From Hahellaceae bacterium (lineage in GTDB: Bacteria; Pseudomonadota; Gammaproteobacteria; Pseudomonadales; Oleiphilaceae), in assembly GCA_016716085.1 (NCBI GenBank), contig JADJWY010000031.1:59881-123880 (forward strand): a DNA stretch of 64,000 nt, in the 5' to 3' direction. The notes beneath the pieces were generated by a model, which saw nothing but the letters and a program-made list of their open reading frames with translations, searched no databases and was not told the DNA's origin. Each line of letters starts with the position of its first letter. Position 1 is the first letter of the stretch. Shown one piece after another: positions 17,469 through 26,417 of the stretch. The position numbers were made by a program, and so were the translations under genes.

Positions 17469-19148
17469 ATGACCGCATCGCGCTACCCGCAGGCTGAACA
17501 AAGTCTCGCCAACACCCATGAAGTGTTCAATCAGCCGCCTGCTCTGGAAAATGTCAATCTGTTTGAGCGGGATCGCCCTTTGCAGGAGGCTCTTGAGCGT
17601 GAGGGCGCGGCGTGGGCCCGGCAGGATGTGATGGACTTTGGTGCGCGTGTAGGGCAGGCGGACTACATGGAGTTAGGGTTTCTGGCCAATGAGCATAAGC
17701 CTGTGCTGCATACCCATGATCGCTTTGGGCATCGCGTTGATTTGGTAAAGTTTCATCCGGCTTACCATACACTGATGAAAACAGCCATTGAAGAAGGCTT
17801 GCACGCTTCACCCTGGACCGACCCGCGACCGGGGGCGCATGTGGCTCGCACAGCCAAGTGCTATCTTCAATCGCAGATTGAAGCCGCCCATGGCTGCCCG
17901 ATTACGATGACCTTTGCGGCCATTCCCTCACTGCGGAGCACACCTTCCCTGGCGGCCTACTGGATACCCAAGGTCACTGCCAGGCAGTATGACCCCTCAA
18001 ATCGTCCTGACAGTCTCAAAGCGGGTGTGACGATCGGGATGGCCATGACCGAAAAGCAGGGCGGATCGGATGTGCGGGCCAATACCACGCGGGCCTTTCC
18101 GATGGGGCAGGCTGGTACGGGTGAATTGTATGAGCTGGTAGGGCACAAGTTTTTCGTGTCTGCACCGATGTGCGATGCCTTTCTGGTTCTGGCACAGGCA
18201 CCGGGCGGCCTCTCCTGTTTTCTTCTGCCGCGATGGCGCCCGGATGGCAGTAAGAACCCCCTGCAGATTCAACGCCTGAAAAACAAGATGGGCAACGTGG
18301 CGAATGCGTCGAGCGAAACGGAGTTGCGAGGTGCTCTGGCCTGGATGGTCGGAGAAGAGGGGCGAGGTGTCAGAACCATCATCGATATGGTGGCTCTGAC
18401 CCGTTTCGACTGCATGATGGGCTCATCCTCTGGCATGCGGATGGCGCTCAGTCAGGCGCTACATCATTGCCACCATCGCTCGGCCTTTGGCAATCGACTG
18501 AGCGAACAGCCCCTGATGCAGAATGTGCTGGCGGATCTGGCGCTGGAAAGTGAGGCTGCGCTGGGGCTCACCATGCGTCTGGCACGTTCATTGGATGAGT
18601 CGCATAATCCTCAGGAGCAGGCGTTCATGCGATTGGCGACGGCGCTGGGTAAATACTGGATCTGTAAGCGCACCCCCGGCCATGCGGTCGAAGCGATGGA
18701 GTGTATCGGAGGCAGCGGTGTCATGGAGGACAGCATCATGCCGCGGCTATTCCGTGAGTCACCGGTGAACGCGATCTGGGAGGGCAGTGGTAATGTGCAG
18801 TGCCTGGACATGCTAAGAGCCATGCAGAAATCACCTGAAGTCGTCTCAGCCTACTTGTTGGAACTGGAACACGCGAAGGGAGGACACACGCTGTTTGACG
18901 CTCGCCTTAAGCAGTTGCAGCAGGCGCTCAGAGATCCGGCAGAGATGGAATACCGTGCGCGCCAAATGGTGGATCGGATGGCCGTACTGTTGCAGGCATC
19001 TCTCCTTATTCGTCAGGGTCACGCTTTGATTGCGGATGCCTTTTGCCAGGGGCGCCTGGGAGAGCGGGACGGATTCAATTACGGAACCTTGCCCCGGGGA
19101 ATTGATTGCGCCGGCATTATGGCTCGACACCTGCCTCAACTGGGCTAA
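17469..19148 (+). CDS. aidB: AidB-like acyl-CoA dehydrogenase family protein
   Basis: 559 residues, the length class of AidB rather than of short acyl-CoA dehydrogenases. Marks include MTEKQGGSDVRANTTRA, GHKFFVSAPMCDAFLVLAQ, LKNKMGNVANASSE and NAIWEGSGNVQCLDMLRAM, which contains the catalytic-position Glu. AidB is a flavoprotein of the alkylation response in Escherichia coli and is thought to protect DNA; many relatives may just oxidise acyl-CoAs such as isovaleryl-CoA. AAGGAG lies eight bases before the ATG. The perfect palindrome immediately upstream suggests a dedicated repressor rather than Ada control. It ends with a four-base overlap with the convergent oxoprolinase gene. Confidence 0.8.
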   Translation: MTASRYPQAEQSLANTHEVFNQPPALENVNLFERDRPLQEALEREGAAWARQDVMDFGARVGQADYMELGFLANEHKPVLHTHDRFGHRVDLVKFHPAYHTLMKTAIEEGLHASPWTDPRPGAHVARTAKCYLQSQIEAAHGCPITMTFAAIPSLRSTPSLAAYWIPKVTARQYDPSNRPDSLKAGVTIGMAMTEKQGGSDVRANTTRAFPMGQAGTGELYELVGHKFFVSAPMCDAFLVLAQAPGGLSCFLLPRWRPDGSKNPLQIQRLKNKMGNVANASSETELRGALAWMVGEEGRGVRTIIDMVALTRFDCMMGSSSGMRMALSQALHHCHHRSAFGNRLSEQPLMQNVLADLALESEAALGLTMRLARSLDESHNPQEQAFMRLATALGKYWICKRTPGHAVEAMECIGGSGVMEDSIMPRLFRESPVNAIWEGSGNVQCLDMLRAMQKSPEVVSAYLLELEHAKGGHTLFDARLKQLQQALRDPAEMEYRARQMVDRMAVLLQASLLIRQGHALIADAFCQGRLGERDGFNYGTLPRGIDCAGIMARHLPQLG

Positions 19149-22100
19149 TCAACTGGGGGCTCATTCGGGGTTCCATCCGGGAGCCCGTAGCCACCCCCGC
19201 CGGGTGTAGACAAAATGAGTAAATCCCCTGGCTGAACATCAAGCTGGCATTGGGAGGGTAAGTCCTGATGCTCTCCCGATGCGCTGACCCACTCATTCCT
19301 GCCTGTTTTTCCCTCCTGGCCACCTGCCAGGCCAAAGGGAGAGACTTTACGTCGATTGCTCAGCAGGTTTACCTGCATGGCTTCAAGAAAACGAATCTGA
19401 CGAATCACGCCGTCCCCACCCCGAAAGCGCCCCCTTCCTCCGGAGTGTCGTCGTATCGAGAATGACTCCAGCCTGACCGGAAAACGTAACTCCAGCACTT
19501 CGGGATCGGTCAGGCGTGAGTTGGTCATATGGGTATGAACGGCACTGGCGCCATTCGCCGTGGCGGTTGCACCATCCCCGCCACAGAGGGTTTCGTAATA
19601 TTGAACCCGTGCATTACCCCAGGTCAGGTTGTTCATCGAACCCTGTGCCGCTGCTTTGATCCCCAAGGCTCCAAAGAGTGCGTCCACCACCGCTTGAGAG
19701 ACTTCGACATTGCCGGCGACAACGGCTGCCGGGTATCTGGGGTTCAATAGGCTGCCTTCGGGGACGATAAGGGTTAAGGGCTTCAGGCAGCCGGCGTTCA
19801 GAGGGATATTGTCGTTGACCAGGCAGCGGAACACATACAGCACCGCGGCGTGTACGATCGCCAGTGGGGCGTTATAGTTACCCCCAGACTGTGGGCTTGT
19901 GCCGGTAAAATCGAGCGTTGCTGTTTTCTGCGTAGTGTTGACGGAAATGCGAACCTTGATTTCGGTGCCGTTATCCAGCGGACAGGTAAATGTGCCGTCC
20001 TGCAGCGCACCGAGGGCATTACGAACGGCCTGCTCTGCGTGATTCTGGACATGTTCCATATAGGCGTGTACCACGGACTCGCCATATTCGGAAACGATTC
20101 TGTCCAGCGCCCGGCTGCCACTTTCACATGCGGCGATCTGAGCCTGAAGATCAGCCACAGAATAGTCAATATTGCGCGCAGGATTGGGCCCTGACAGCAG
20201 AAGCTGCTTCACCAACGTATCCTGAAAAACACCTTCGGAGACGATTTTGATGTTGTTGAGCAGAATCCCTTCCTGATCGATATGCGTTGAATGCGAGGGC
20301 ATGCTGCCTGGCGTAATGCCGCCAATATCGGCGTGATGCCCGCGAGCCGCCACAAAAAAGCGCAAGTGATGTCCCGATGCGTCAAAGAGTGGCTTCACCA
20401 CCGTAACATCCGGCAGGTGGGTTCCTCCGGCATAGGGATCATTGAGCATGTACACATCGCCGGGACGCATGCGGGTTCGACCGTCTGCATCCTGATTCTG
20501 AATCTTTATCGAGCGAATACTATGACTCATGCTACCTAAATGAACGGGCATGTGTGGCGCGTTAGCCACCAGCTCGCCCTGGGCATCAAAGAGCGCGCAA
20601 CTGAAATCGAGGCGTTCTTTGATGTTGACTGAAACCGCCGCATTCTGCAGTACCAGGCCCATTTCCTCGGCGATAAACATGAATAGATTGTTGAAGACTT
20701 CCAGCATGACCGGGTCGACGTCGGTCGAGAGCGTTGTGCTTGGTTTTATGCTGCGAGTACGTTCCAGTATCAGATTGCCGTCAGGTCTGCGAACCGCCTG
20801 CCAGCGCGGTTCGATTACGATGGTGCTGGAGGGTTCAGTGATGATACAGGGACCCGCAAGAGGGGCGTCATAGGGAAGCCTGTCCCGATCGTAAAACGGT
20901 GTCTCCACGATCTGTCCCTCAAATGCGACCGGGTGGCGACCGACCAATGCCTGCGTCAGGTCAGCTGAGCTATTCTGGCGAGGAACATGCGCGTGTAGCA
21001 AGGCCTGGCTATGGCCGACGCCTTCTATCTGCAGGGCGTGAATCATTACCTCACGCGTCTGCGGCTGATAGCCGAATTGCAGCTGGAATTGCCTTAAAAA
21101 CGTATCACGAACCTGTTCCTCTGTGCCCCACTCAATCAGAAACAGCTGATCCGACCCTTTCAGTTTTAGTTGGAGTCGAGGGCAGATCGTCAAGGCATCC
21201 GCCTTGACGCCTTGCGCAGACAGTCGGGATGTGAGTCGTTCGCTCAACTCGATTTTCAGGGGCGTCAGTGACGCCAGCATCGTCTGACTGAGGGGTTGCT
21301 CGATACTCTGTTCTATCAACTCGCGTTGGTCCGCGAGGCCGATTCCAAACGCCGACAGCACACCGGCGTAGGGATGCAGCAGAATCCGCGACATTCCCAG
21401 GCGTTCAGCCAACTGACAGGCATGTTGCGCGCCAGCACCGCCGAAACTGCAAAGGGTATAGGTCTTCAAATCAAAGCCGCGCTGGGTCGAGATGTGTTGC
21501 ACGGCATGGGCCATGTTGTCGACGGCGATTTTCAGAAAACCGGCCGCCACCGATAGCGAATCTCGTGTATCGCCCGTGAGGTCCTGAATCTGCCGGGACA
21601 GGGCCGCAAACTGTCGCTCGACACTTGCGCGGTCTAAGGGCGCATTCTGGTTGGGGCCAAATACCTTGGGAAAATGATTAGGGTGAATCCGGCCCAGGAG
21701 CACATTGCAGTCGGTGATGGTCAGTGGGCCACCATTGCCATAGGCGCAGGGCCCCGGATTGGAGCCTGCGGACGCTGGGCCGACCCGATAGCGTATTCCG
21801 TCGAACGACACGATGGAGCCGCCTCCGGCCGCGATGGTGTGGACGGACAACATGGGTGTTTGCAGACGAAAGCCTGCGACCCGGGTTTCACTGCGGCGCT
21901 CATACTGACCACAGTAATGGCTCACATCTGTCGATGTTCCGCCCATATCGAATCCAATCAGTCGCTCAAACCCTGCGGCTTCGCCGGTCTTAATCATGCC
22001 GACCACACCGCCCGCCGGTCCAGAGAGAATCGCATCCTTGCCGTGGAAACAGTTGGCATCGGTCAGGCCGCCATTCGATTGCATAAAGAGCAGCTTGCCG

Positions 22101-22828
22101 GGCAGGTCTGAAACGTTTTTCAGCGCGCCCGAGACCTGGCGAATGTAGCGATGAAGAACAGGCGAAAGATAGGCATCCACCACCGTGGTGTCGCCCCGGC
22201 TGACGATTTTGATCAGTGGGCTGAGTGCATGGCTGACGGATACCTGAGTGAATCCTGTCTCAAGTGCGATCTGAGCTACGGTTCGCTCGTGCGCTGGATT
22301 CCGATAGCTATGCATGAAAAGAATCGCGCAGCTCCGCAGACCATTTTGGTGATGGCGGGATAAGATGCGCCTCACCGACTCAGGATCCGGGGCCCTGAGT
22401 GGTATTCCTTGCGCATCGATACGCTCATCGACTTCCTCAACGGCCTGGTAAAGCATCTCAGGCAGGTGAATATTAAGCGCAAAGAGATCCGGCCGGTGTT
22501 GGGTTCCGATTCTGAGGACATCTGCGAACCCTTTCGTGACCAGTAGTAAGACCGGTTCGCCCTGATGTTCCAGCAAGGCATTGGTGGCGACGGTGGTGCC
22601 CATGCGTATGGCGGTGATGGCCTCCGTCGGGATGCCCTGATCGTTGGAAACCGCCATTAACTGGCGGATGCCGGCGATGACAGCATCATCGTAGTGCCGC
22701 GGATTTTCTGAGAGGAGTTTTGCTGTACGAAGCTCTCCGCCGGGTGTAACCGCGATAATATCCGTGAACGTGCCGCCCCGATCGACCTGAAACGTCCAGC
22801 CGGAGGGGGCGTGGGAATGATCAGTCAT
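19145..22828 (-). CDS. ATP-dependent 5-oxoprolinase / hydantoinase, fused A and B subunits
   Basis: 1227 residues carrying HyuA (about 1-690) and HyuB (about 700-1210) in one chain, as in eukaryotic 5-oxoprolinase. HyuA shows QVDRGGTFTDIIAVTPGG, GPAGGVVGMIKTG, GFDMGGTSTDVSHYCG and CSFGGAGAQHACQLAERLG, its actin-like ATPase loops. HyuB shows RGHHADIGGITPGSMPS and the C-terminal GGGDGATATANGAS and SGGRGRFRGGDGVIR regions. Fused members typically hydrolyse 5-oxo-L-proline to glutamate with ATP. It starts eight bases inside the end of the exonuclease III gene and closes a long leftward gene run that includes a glutamate-ligase homologue. Other hydantoins remain possible substrates. Confidence 0.88.
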   Translation of the reverse strand: MTDHSHAPSGWTFQVDRGGTFTDIIAVTPGGELRTAKLLSENPRHYDDAVIAGIRQLMAVSNDQGIPTEAITAIRMGTTVATNALLEHQGEPVLLLVTKGFADVLRIGTQHRPDLFALNIHLPEMLYQAVEEVDERIDAQGIPLRAPDPESVRRILSRHHQNGLRSCAILFMHSYRNPAHERTVAQIALETGFTQVSVSHALSPLIKIVSRGDTTVVDAYLSPVLHRYIRQVSGALKNVSDLPGKLLFMQSNGGLTDANCFHGKDAILSGPAGGVVGMIKTGEAAGFERLIGFDMGGTSTDVSHYCGQYERRSETRVAGFRLQTPMLSVHTIAAGGGSIVSFDGIRYRVGPASAGSNPGPCAYGNGGPLTITDCNVLLGRIHPNHFPKVFGPNQNAPLDRASVERQFAALSRQIQDLTGDTRDSLSVAAGFLKIAVDNMAHAVQHISTQRGFDLKTYTLCSFGGAGAQHACQLAERLGMSRILLHPYAGVLSAFGIGLADQRELIEQSIEQPLSQTMLASLTPLKIELSERLTSRLSAQGVKADALTICPRLQLKLKGSDQLFLIEWGTEEQVRDTFLRQFQLQFGYQPQTREVMIHALQIEGVGHSQALLHAHVPRQNSSADLTQALVGRHPVAFEGQIVETPFYDRDRLPYDAPLAGPCIITEPSSTIVIEPRWQAVRRPDGNLILERTRSIKPSTTLSTDVDPVMLEVFNNLFMFIAEEMGLVLQNAAVSVNIKERLDFSCALFDAQGELVANAPHMPVHLGSMSHSIRSIKIQNQDADGRTRMRPGDVYMLNDPYAGGTHLPDVTVVKPLFDASGHHLRFFVAARGHHADIGGITPGSMPSHSTHIDQEGILLNNIKIVSEGVFQDTLVKQLLLSGPNPARNIDYSVADLQAQIAACESGSRALDRIVSEYGESVVHAYMEHVQNHAEQAVRNALGALQDGTFTCPLDNGTEIKVRISVNTTQKTATLDFTGTSPQSGGNYNAPLAIVHAAVLYVFRCLVNDNIPLNAGCLKPLTLIVPEGSLLNPRYPAAVVAGNVEVSQAVVDALFGALGIKAAAQGSMNNLTWGNARVQYYETLCGGDGATATANGASAVHTHMTNSRLTDPEVLELRFPVRLESFSIRRHSGGRGRFRGGDGVIRQIRFLEAMQVNLLSNRRKVSPFGLAGGQEGKTGRNEWVSASGEHQDLPSQCQLDVQPGDLLILSTPGGGGYGLPDGTPNEPPVD

Positions 22829-23585
22829 GCAGATCCAAAGACACGGGGCAGTGATCGGAGCCGAAAATCTCTGTCAGAATATCAGCACACTTCAGTCGGG
22901 GCGCCAGTGCCTGAGAGGCGAGGAAGTAGTCAATTCTCCAGCCGACATTCTTTTCTCTGGCGCCGGCCCGGTAGCTCCACCAACTGTACTTCACGGTTTT
23001 GGGGTTGAGATGTCGAAAGGTATCGATGAAGCCAGCCTGGGTCAGGTGATCCATGCCATCAATCTCCTCCTGCATGTAGCCGGCTGCCTTGTTGTAATTC
23101 GCTTTGGGGCGCGCCAGGTCAATATCCCTGTGGGCAACATTCAGGTCGCCGCAGACTATCACGGGTTTGTTCTTTTCCAGCGTTTTTAGGTAGTCCAAAA
23201 ACGCAGTATCCCATTCCTGCCGGTAGCCCAGCCGCTTCAATTCGCTGCCCGAATTGGGGGTGTAGACCGTGACCAGAAAATACGTATCGTACTCAGCGGC
23301 AATGACCCGGCCCTCCTGGTCATGCACATCAATCCCCATGTCAAAATGGACCGACAATGGTTTTTGCTTCGTCAGGATGGCGGTACCGGAGTAACCCTTC
23401 TTTTCGGCAGAATTGCTGTAGAGGTGATAGCCCTTCAGGTCGGCCAGTGTCTCTGCGACCTGACTGTCCTGCGCTTTGGTTTCCTGCAGGCACAGCACAT
23501 CGGTTTGCATTGAGTGAAAAGACTGCACAAAGTCCTTTTTCATTACGGCCCGAACACCGTTGACGTTCCATGAAACGAATCGCAT
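22821..23585 (-). CDS. xth: exodeoxyribonuclease III (AP endonuclease)
   Basis: 254 residues, the usual size. Metal and catalytic motifs of the exonuclease III/APE1 family are intact: NVNGVRA at the start, LCLQETKAQD with the metal Glu, VYTPNSG, CGDLNVAHRDIDLARP with Asp and Asn, and the closing GSDHCPVSLDL Asp-His pair. It incises abasic sites and removes 3' blocks during base excision repair in the cytoplasm. It lies between the deacylase and oxoprolinase genes, all leftward. Confidence 0.93.
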   Translation of the reverse strand: MRFVSWNVNGVRAVMKKDFVQSFHSMQTDVLCLQETKAQDSQVAETLADLKGYHLYSNSAEKKGYSGTAILTKQKPLSVHFDMGIDVHDQEGRVIAAEYDTYFLVTVYTPNSGSELKRLGYRQEWDTAFLDYLKTLEKNKPVIVCGDLNVAHRDIDLARPKANYNKAAGYMQEEIDGMDHLTQAGFIDTFRHLNPKTVKYSWWSYRAGAREKNVGWRIDYFLASQALAPRLKCADILTEIFGSDHCPVSLDLHD

Positions 23586-23616
23586 GAGAGCTCCAAATGA
23601 GGGTTAAAGGAAATGA

Positions 23617-25431
23617 TCACTCACCCGTATTGGAATAGACGCTGGGGCCGGCTTCATCCAACAACAGGGAGGGTTTGGGGGGCGAATTTTCGCCGGGTGA
23701 CGCACTCGCCTGAGGTTTTTCCAGTGGGTTAATCGGAGCGGGCGTCAACGTTGTCGGTGCCGGAGGCCCGGTCAATACCGCAGTGGGTTCCACAATCTGC
23801 TCCTCCGACGTCTTGCGGCCGATATGATAAGCCGCAAACCCTGGCATAACCACCTGATCGACCGCCATCCCCAATAACTTACCGTCGATTGGTGAGAGGA
23901 TAGGCGTTGTTTCATTGGTAATCGGGTCTATAACCACCCCCAATTGCTCGCCCTTTTTGATGTTGTCATCCAGGTCCATATCACTGAAGAGAATGCCGCC
24001 GGTTTCAGCACGAACCCAGGTGGATTTGTAGTAGATCGGCTCGGGATCGCCCCAAATGAATGAGCGGGAGTACATGCCCTGTTTATCCAGCACGCCGTTG
24101 ATACCGTGCACCCCCGCTTTGATCTGGTACTCGTCGATGCGCATTGACTCGCCCATTTCCAGTGTGACGGCGGGGATACCCTTTTTGACGAAGGCCCAGC
24201 GTAACATGCCGATTCCTCCGCCAACATGGACCACCACCATATCATCAAAGCCTTCTGTAAATTTGGCGACTTCCGGTACGCGCATGTCGGCTCTCACCTG
24301 AGGTAGGTTAATGCGCCGCAGGGAGCCTGTATGAACATCAATCAGTGAATCGCAGGACGACAGCACATTGCGGAACAATGAGTGCGCGATGCGCGAGGCG
24401 AGACTTCCCCGGCTTACACCCGGGAAATAGCGATTCAGGTCGCGTCGGTCAGGCAGGTAACGCGAACCACGCTGAAACCCCTGCAAGTTAACGATTGGAA
24501 CGGCAATCACCCGACCTTTCAGCTTTTCGGGGTTAATCTCATACATCACCCGGCGGACAATTTCGATACCGTTCAGTTCATCGCCATGGATGGCCGCGGT
24601 TAAACACAGTGTTGGCCCTTCTTTGAGGCCATTGATGACCAACACCGGGGTTGGCAGGGCAAGACCGCTGATATTGGCGCTGGGCGTCCACGCCAGTCGG
24701 GTAGCGGTTCCGGGAGGCACTTCTGCGCCGAGAATTTTGAAGGTGTTGTCTTTTTTCTTCTTGGGCTTTTCCGCCTTAAGTGTGTCTTTAATCAAGTCGA
24801 TTGAGCTTCCGGCGCTTTTGTCCATCGCCGGCTTGAGCACATGCGTCGAGGGTGGATATTCTATGGTTGTCTCTTGCCCTGCCGAGGCTGATTTTGTCGG
24901 GGCCTCATTTGGCGCGGGACCGGTATCTGCAGGTGGAAGCACCTCAGTGGGCAGCGGTTGGAGGGGCGGCTGGGGTTGAGCCGTCGCATCAGTCGGTTGA
25001 CCGTCCTGTTTCGGGGGTGTAACCCCTTGGGAGGGCTCGACGGGCGTTGAAGGCTTGGATTCGCTCGCCGGTGTCTCGGGCACTGCAGGTCCGGGTTGCG
25101 GTGGCAGAATGACCGCTGAGGGTGAAATTTCATCAACGGGTACAAAAACGGGTGCTGTTTTTTCCAGAGCTTTGGGTTTTGTGATAACGGTTTTCAGGTC
25201 TACGTTGGGGGCAATAACCGTTTTTTCAGGCTCCAGCGGGGCCGGTGGCTCTTTAGCAGAAGCGGGCTCCTCGATTAACAGTTCGTCCTCATCCGGAACA
25301 TCCCAGTCATCAGAGTCGGGTTGCTCTGTCGCCATGCCCGTCACGGGTATCAGCGTCACGAGAAGTGTGATCAGAAGGTCGCGAGGTTGTGGCAAAGAAA
25401 GCCATGTAAGCATGGCCTTGAATATTTTCAT
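23617..25431 (-). CDS. exported succinylglutamate desuccinylase/aspartoacylase-type (M14) protein
   Basis: 604 residues. A signal peptide (about 1-34, ending near GMA) leads to about 190 residues rich in Pro, Glu and Ala, then an AstE/AspA-type zinc hydrolase domain from about residue 230. Zinc and catalytic positions are visible: AAIHGDELNGIE gives His and Glu, DVHTGSLRRINLP the second His, and TLEMGE the catalytic-position Glu. The chain ends in another Pro-rich tail. Cytosolic AstE/AspA enzymes remove acyl groups from acyl-amino acids; this version should act in the periplasm, perhaps tethered by its long linker. It follows the ATP-grasp and UUP1 genes in the same direction. Confidence 0.82.
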   Translation of the reverse strand: MKIFKAMLTWLSLPQPRDLLITLLVTLIPVTGMATEQPDSDDWDVPDEDELLIEEPASAKEPPAPLEPEKTVIAPNVDLKTVITKPKALEKTAPVFVPVDEISPSAVILPPQPGPAVPETPASESKPSTPVEPSQGVTPPKQDGQPTDATAQPQPPLQPLPTEVLPPADTGPAPNEAPTKSASAGQETTIEYPPSTHVLKPAMDKSAGSSIDLIKDTLKAEKPKKKKDNTFKILGAEVPPGTATRLAWTPSANISGLALPTPVLVINGLKEGPTLCLTAAIHGDELNGIEIVRRVMYEINPEKLKGRVIAVPIVNLQGFQRGSRYLPDRRDLNRYFPGVSRGSLASRIAHSLFRNVLSSCDSLIDVHTGSLRRINLPQVRADMRVPEVAKFTEGFDDMVVVHVGGGIGMLRWAFVKKGIPAVTLEMGESMRIDEYQIKAGVHGINGVLDKQGMYSRSFIWGDPEPIYYKSTWVRAETGGILFSDMDLDDNIKKGEQLGVVIDPITNETTPILSPIDGKLLGMAVDQVVMPGFAAYHIGRKTSEEQIVEPTAVLTGPPAPTTLTPAPINPLEKPQASASPGENSPPKPSLLLDEAGPSVYSNTGE

Positions 25432-25472
25432 GGAAAACCGCAGCGCTTAGCGTGAATAGCCCGGCATTACAC

Positions 25473-26417
25473 TTAATCGAGAGCTTCCTGAGCCATGCGA
25501 ATTCGTTCTGCCGGATCAGCGGGGATCTCTTTCATCTCCGCCCACTTCATAAGATTCTTGAGCAAACCGCGCCGATTGGCAAGCTGAACATTCAAACCGG
25601 GGCGGGCATTCAACTCCAGCATCAGCGGGCCAAGGTTTTTATCCATCACCAGATCCACGCCTAAGTAGCCGAGGCCGACAGTATCAGCACATTCGACTGC
25701 CGTGCGCAGGATGGTCTCCCAATGTGGTATTTGAATATGGTTGGTTTCAGCGCCTGTATCAGGATGTTGCTGAACAGCGGCGTTATGATGCACACCGAAG
25801 GTCGTAAAACCTGTTTTCAGGTCAATGCCCAGGCCAATGGCGCCCTGGTGCAGGTTGGCCTTGCCATCGGATTCGCGTGTCGGGAGGCGAATCATCGCGG
25901 CGACCGGAATGCCACGGAAGACGATCACCCGAATATCCGGTACGCCCTGATAGCTGATGTGCTGGAAGAAAGGGTCGAATTGAACCCGGTATTCCAGAAT
26001 GGCCTTGTCTTCCATGCCGCCAAGACTGTACATGCCATTCAGAATGTTGGAGCAGTGGTGCTTGATCGTATCCAGCGTGATCAGGTCGCCGCTGGCCTTG
26101 CGGAAACGCTTGCCGATCTTGCCGTCGATCACCAGAATCCCGTTACCACCGCTGCCTTGCGCAGGCTTGATTACCAGATCTTTGTGCTGGTTGAGCAAAT
26201 TTTCGATTTCGCTGATCTCGTGCTCTGTCTGCAGCACCCCATAAAGCTCGGGCACTGCGATACCCTTTTTCAGCGCCAGTTCTTTGGTGATCAGCTTGTC
26301 GTCCACCAGCGGAAAGAACTTTCGCTTGTTAAAGCGCATGATGAAGTCGGCATTACGCTGATTGATACCCAGGACGCCGCGTTTTCTGAGCTCGCTTGGC
26401 CAGGCAAATCGGATCAT
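25473..26417 (-). CDS. alpha-L-glutamate ligase homologue (RimK-related ATP-grasp)
   Basis: 314 residues of an ATP-grasp enzyme: DLVIKPAQGSGGNGILVIDG is the glycine loop, PDIRVIVFRG the core, and LGVDLVMDKNLGPLMLELNA the metal-binding end. It fits the RimK-related group that is always found with UUP1 and retropepsin-like genes. RimK adds glutamates to a protein tail; the acceptor of this group is less certain. Its ATG overlaps the end of the UUP1 gene by four bases, so the two are translated together. No signal peptide, hence cytoplasmic. Confidence 0.87.
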   Translation of the reverse strand: MIRFAWPSELRKRGVLGINQRNADFIMRFNKRKFFPLVDDKLITKELALKKGIAVPELYGVLQTEHEISEIENLLNQHKDLVIKPAQGSGGNGILVIDGKIGKRFRKASGDLITLDTIKHHCSNILNGMYSLGGMEDKAILEYRVQFDPFFQHISYQGVPDIRVIVFRGIPVAAMIRLPTRESDGKANLHQGAIGLGIDLKTGFTTFGVHHNAAVQQHPDTGAETNHIQIPHWETILRTAVECADTVGLGYLGVDLVMDKNLGPLMLELNARPGLNVQLANRRGLLKNLMKWAEMKEIPADPAERIRMAQEALD

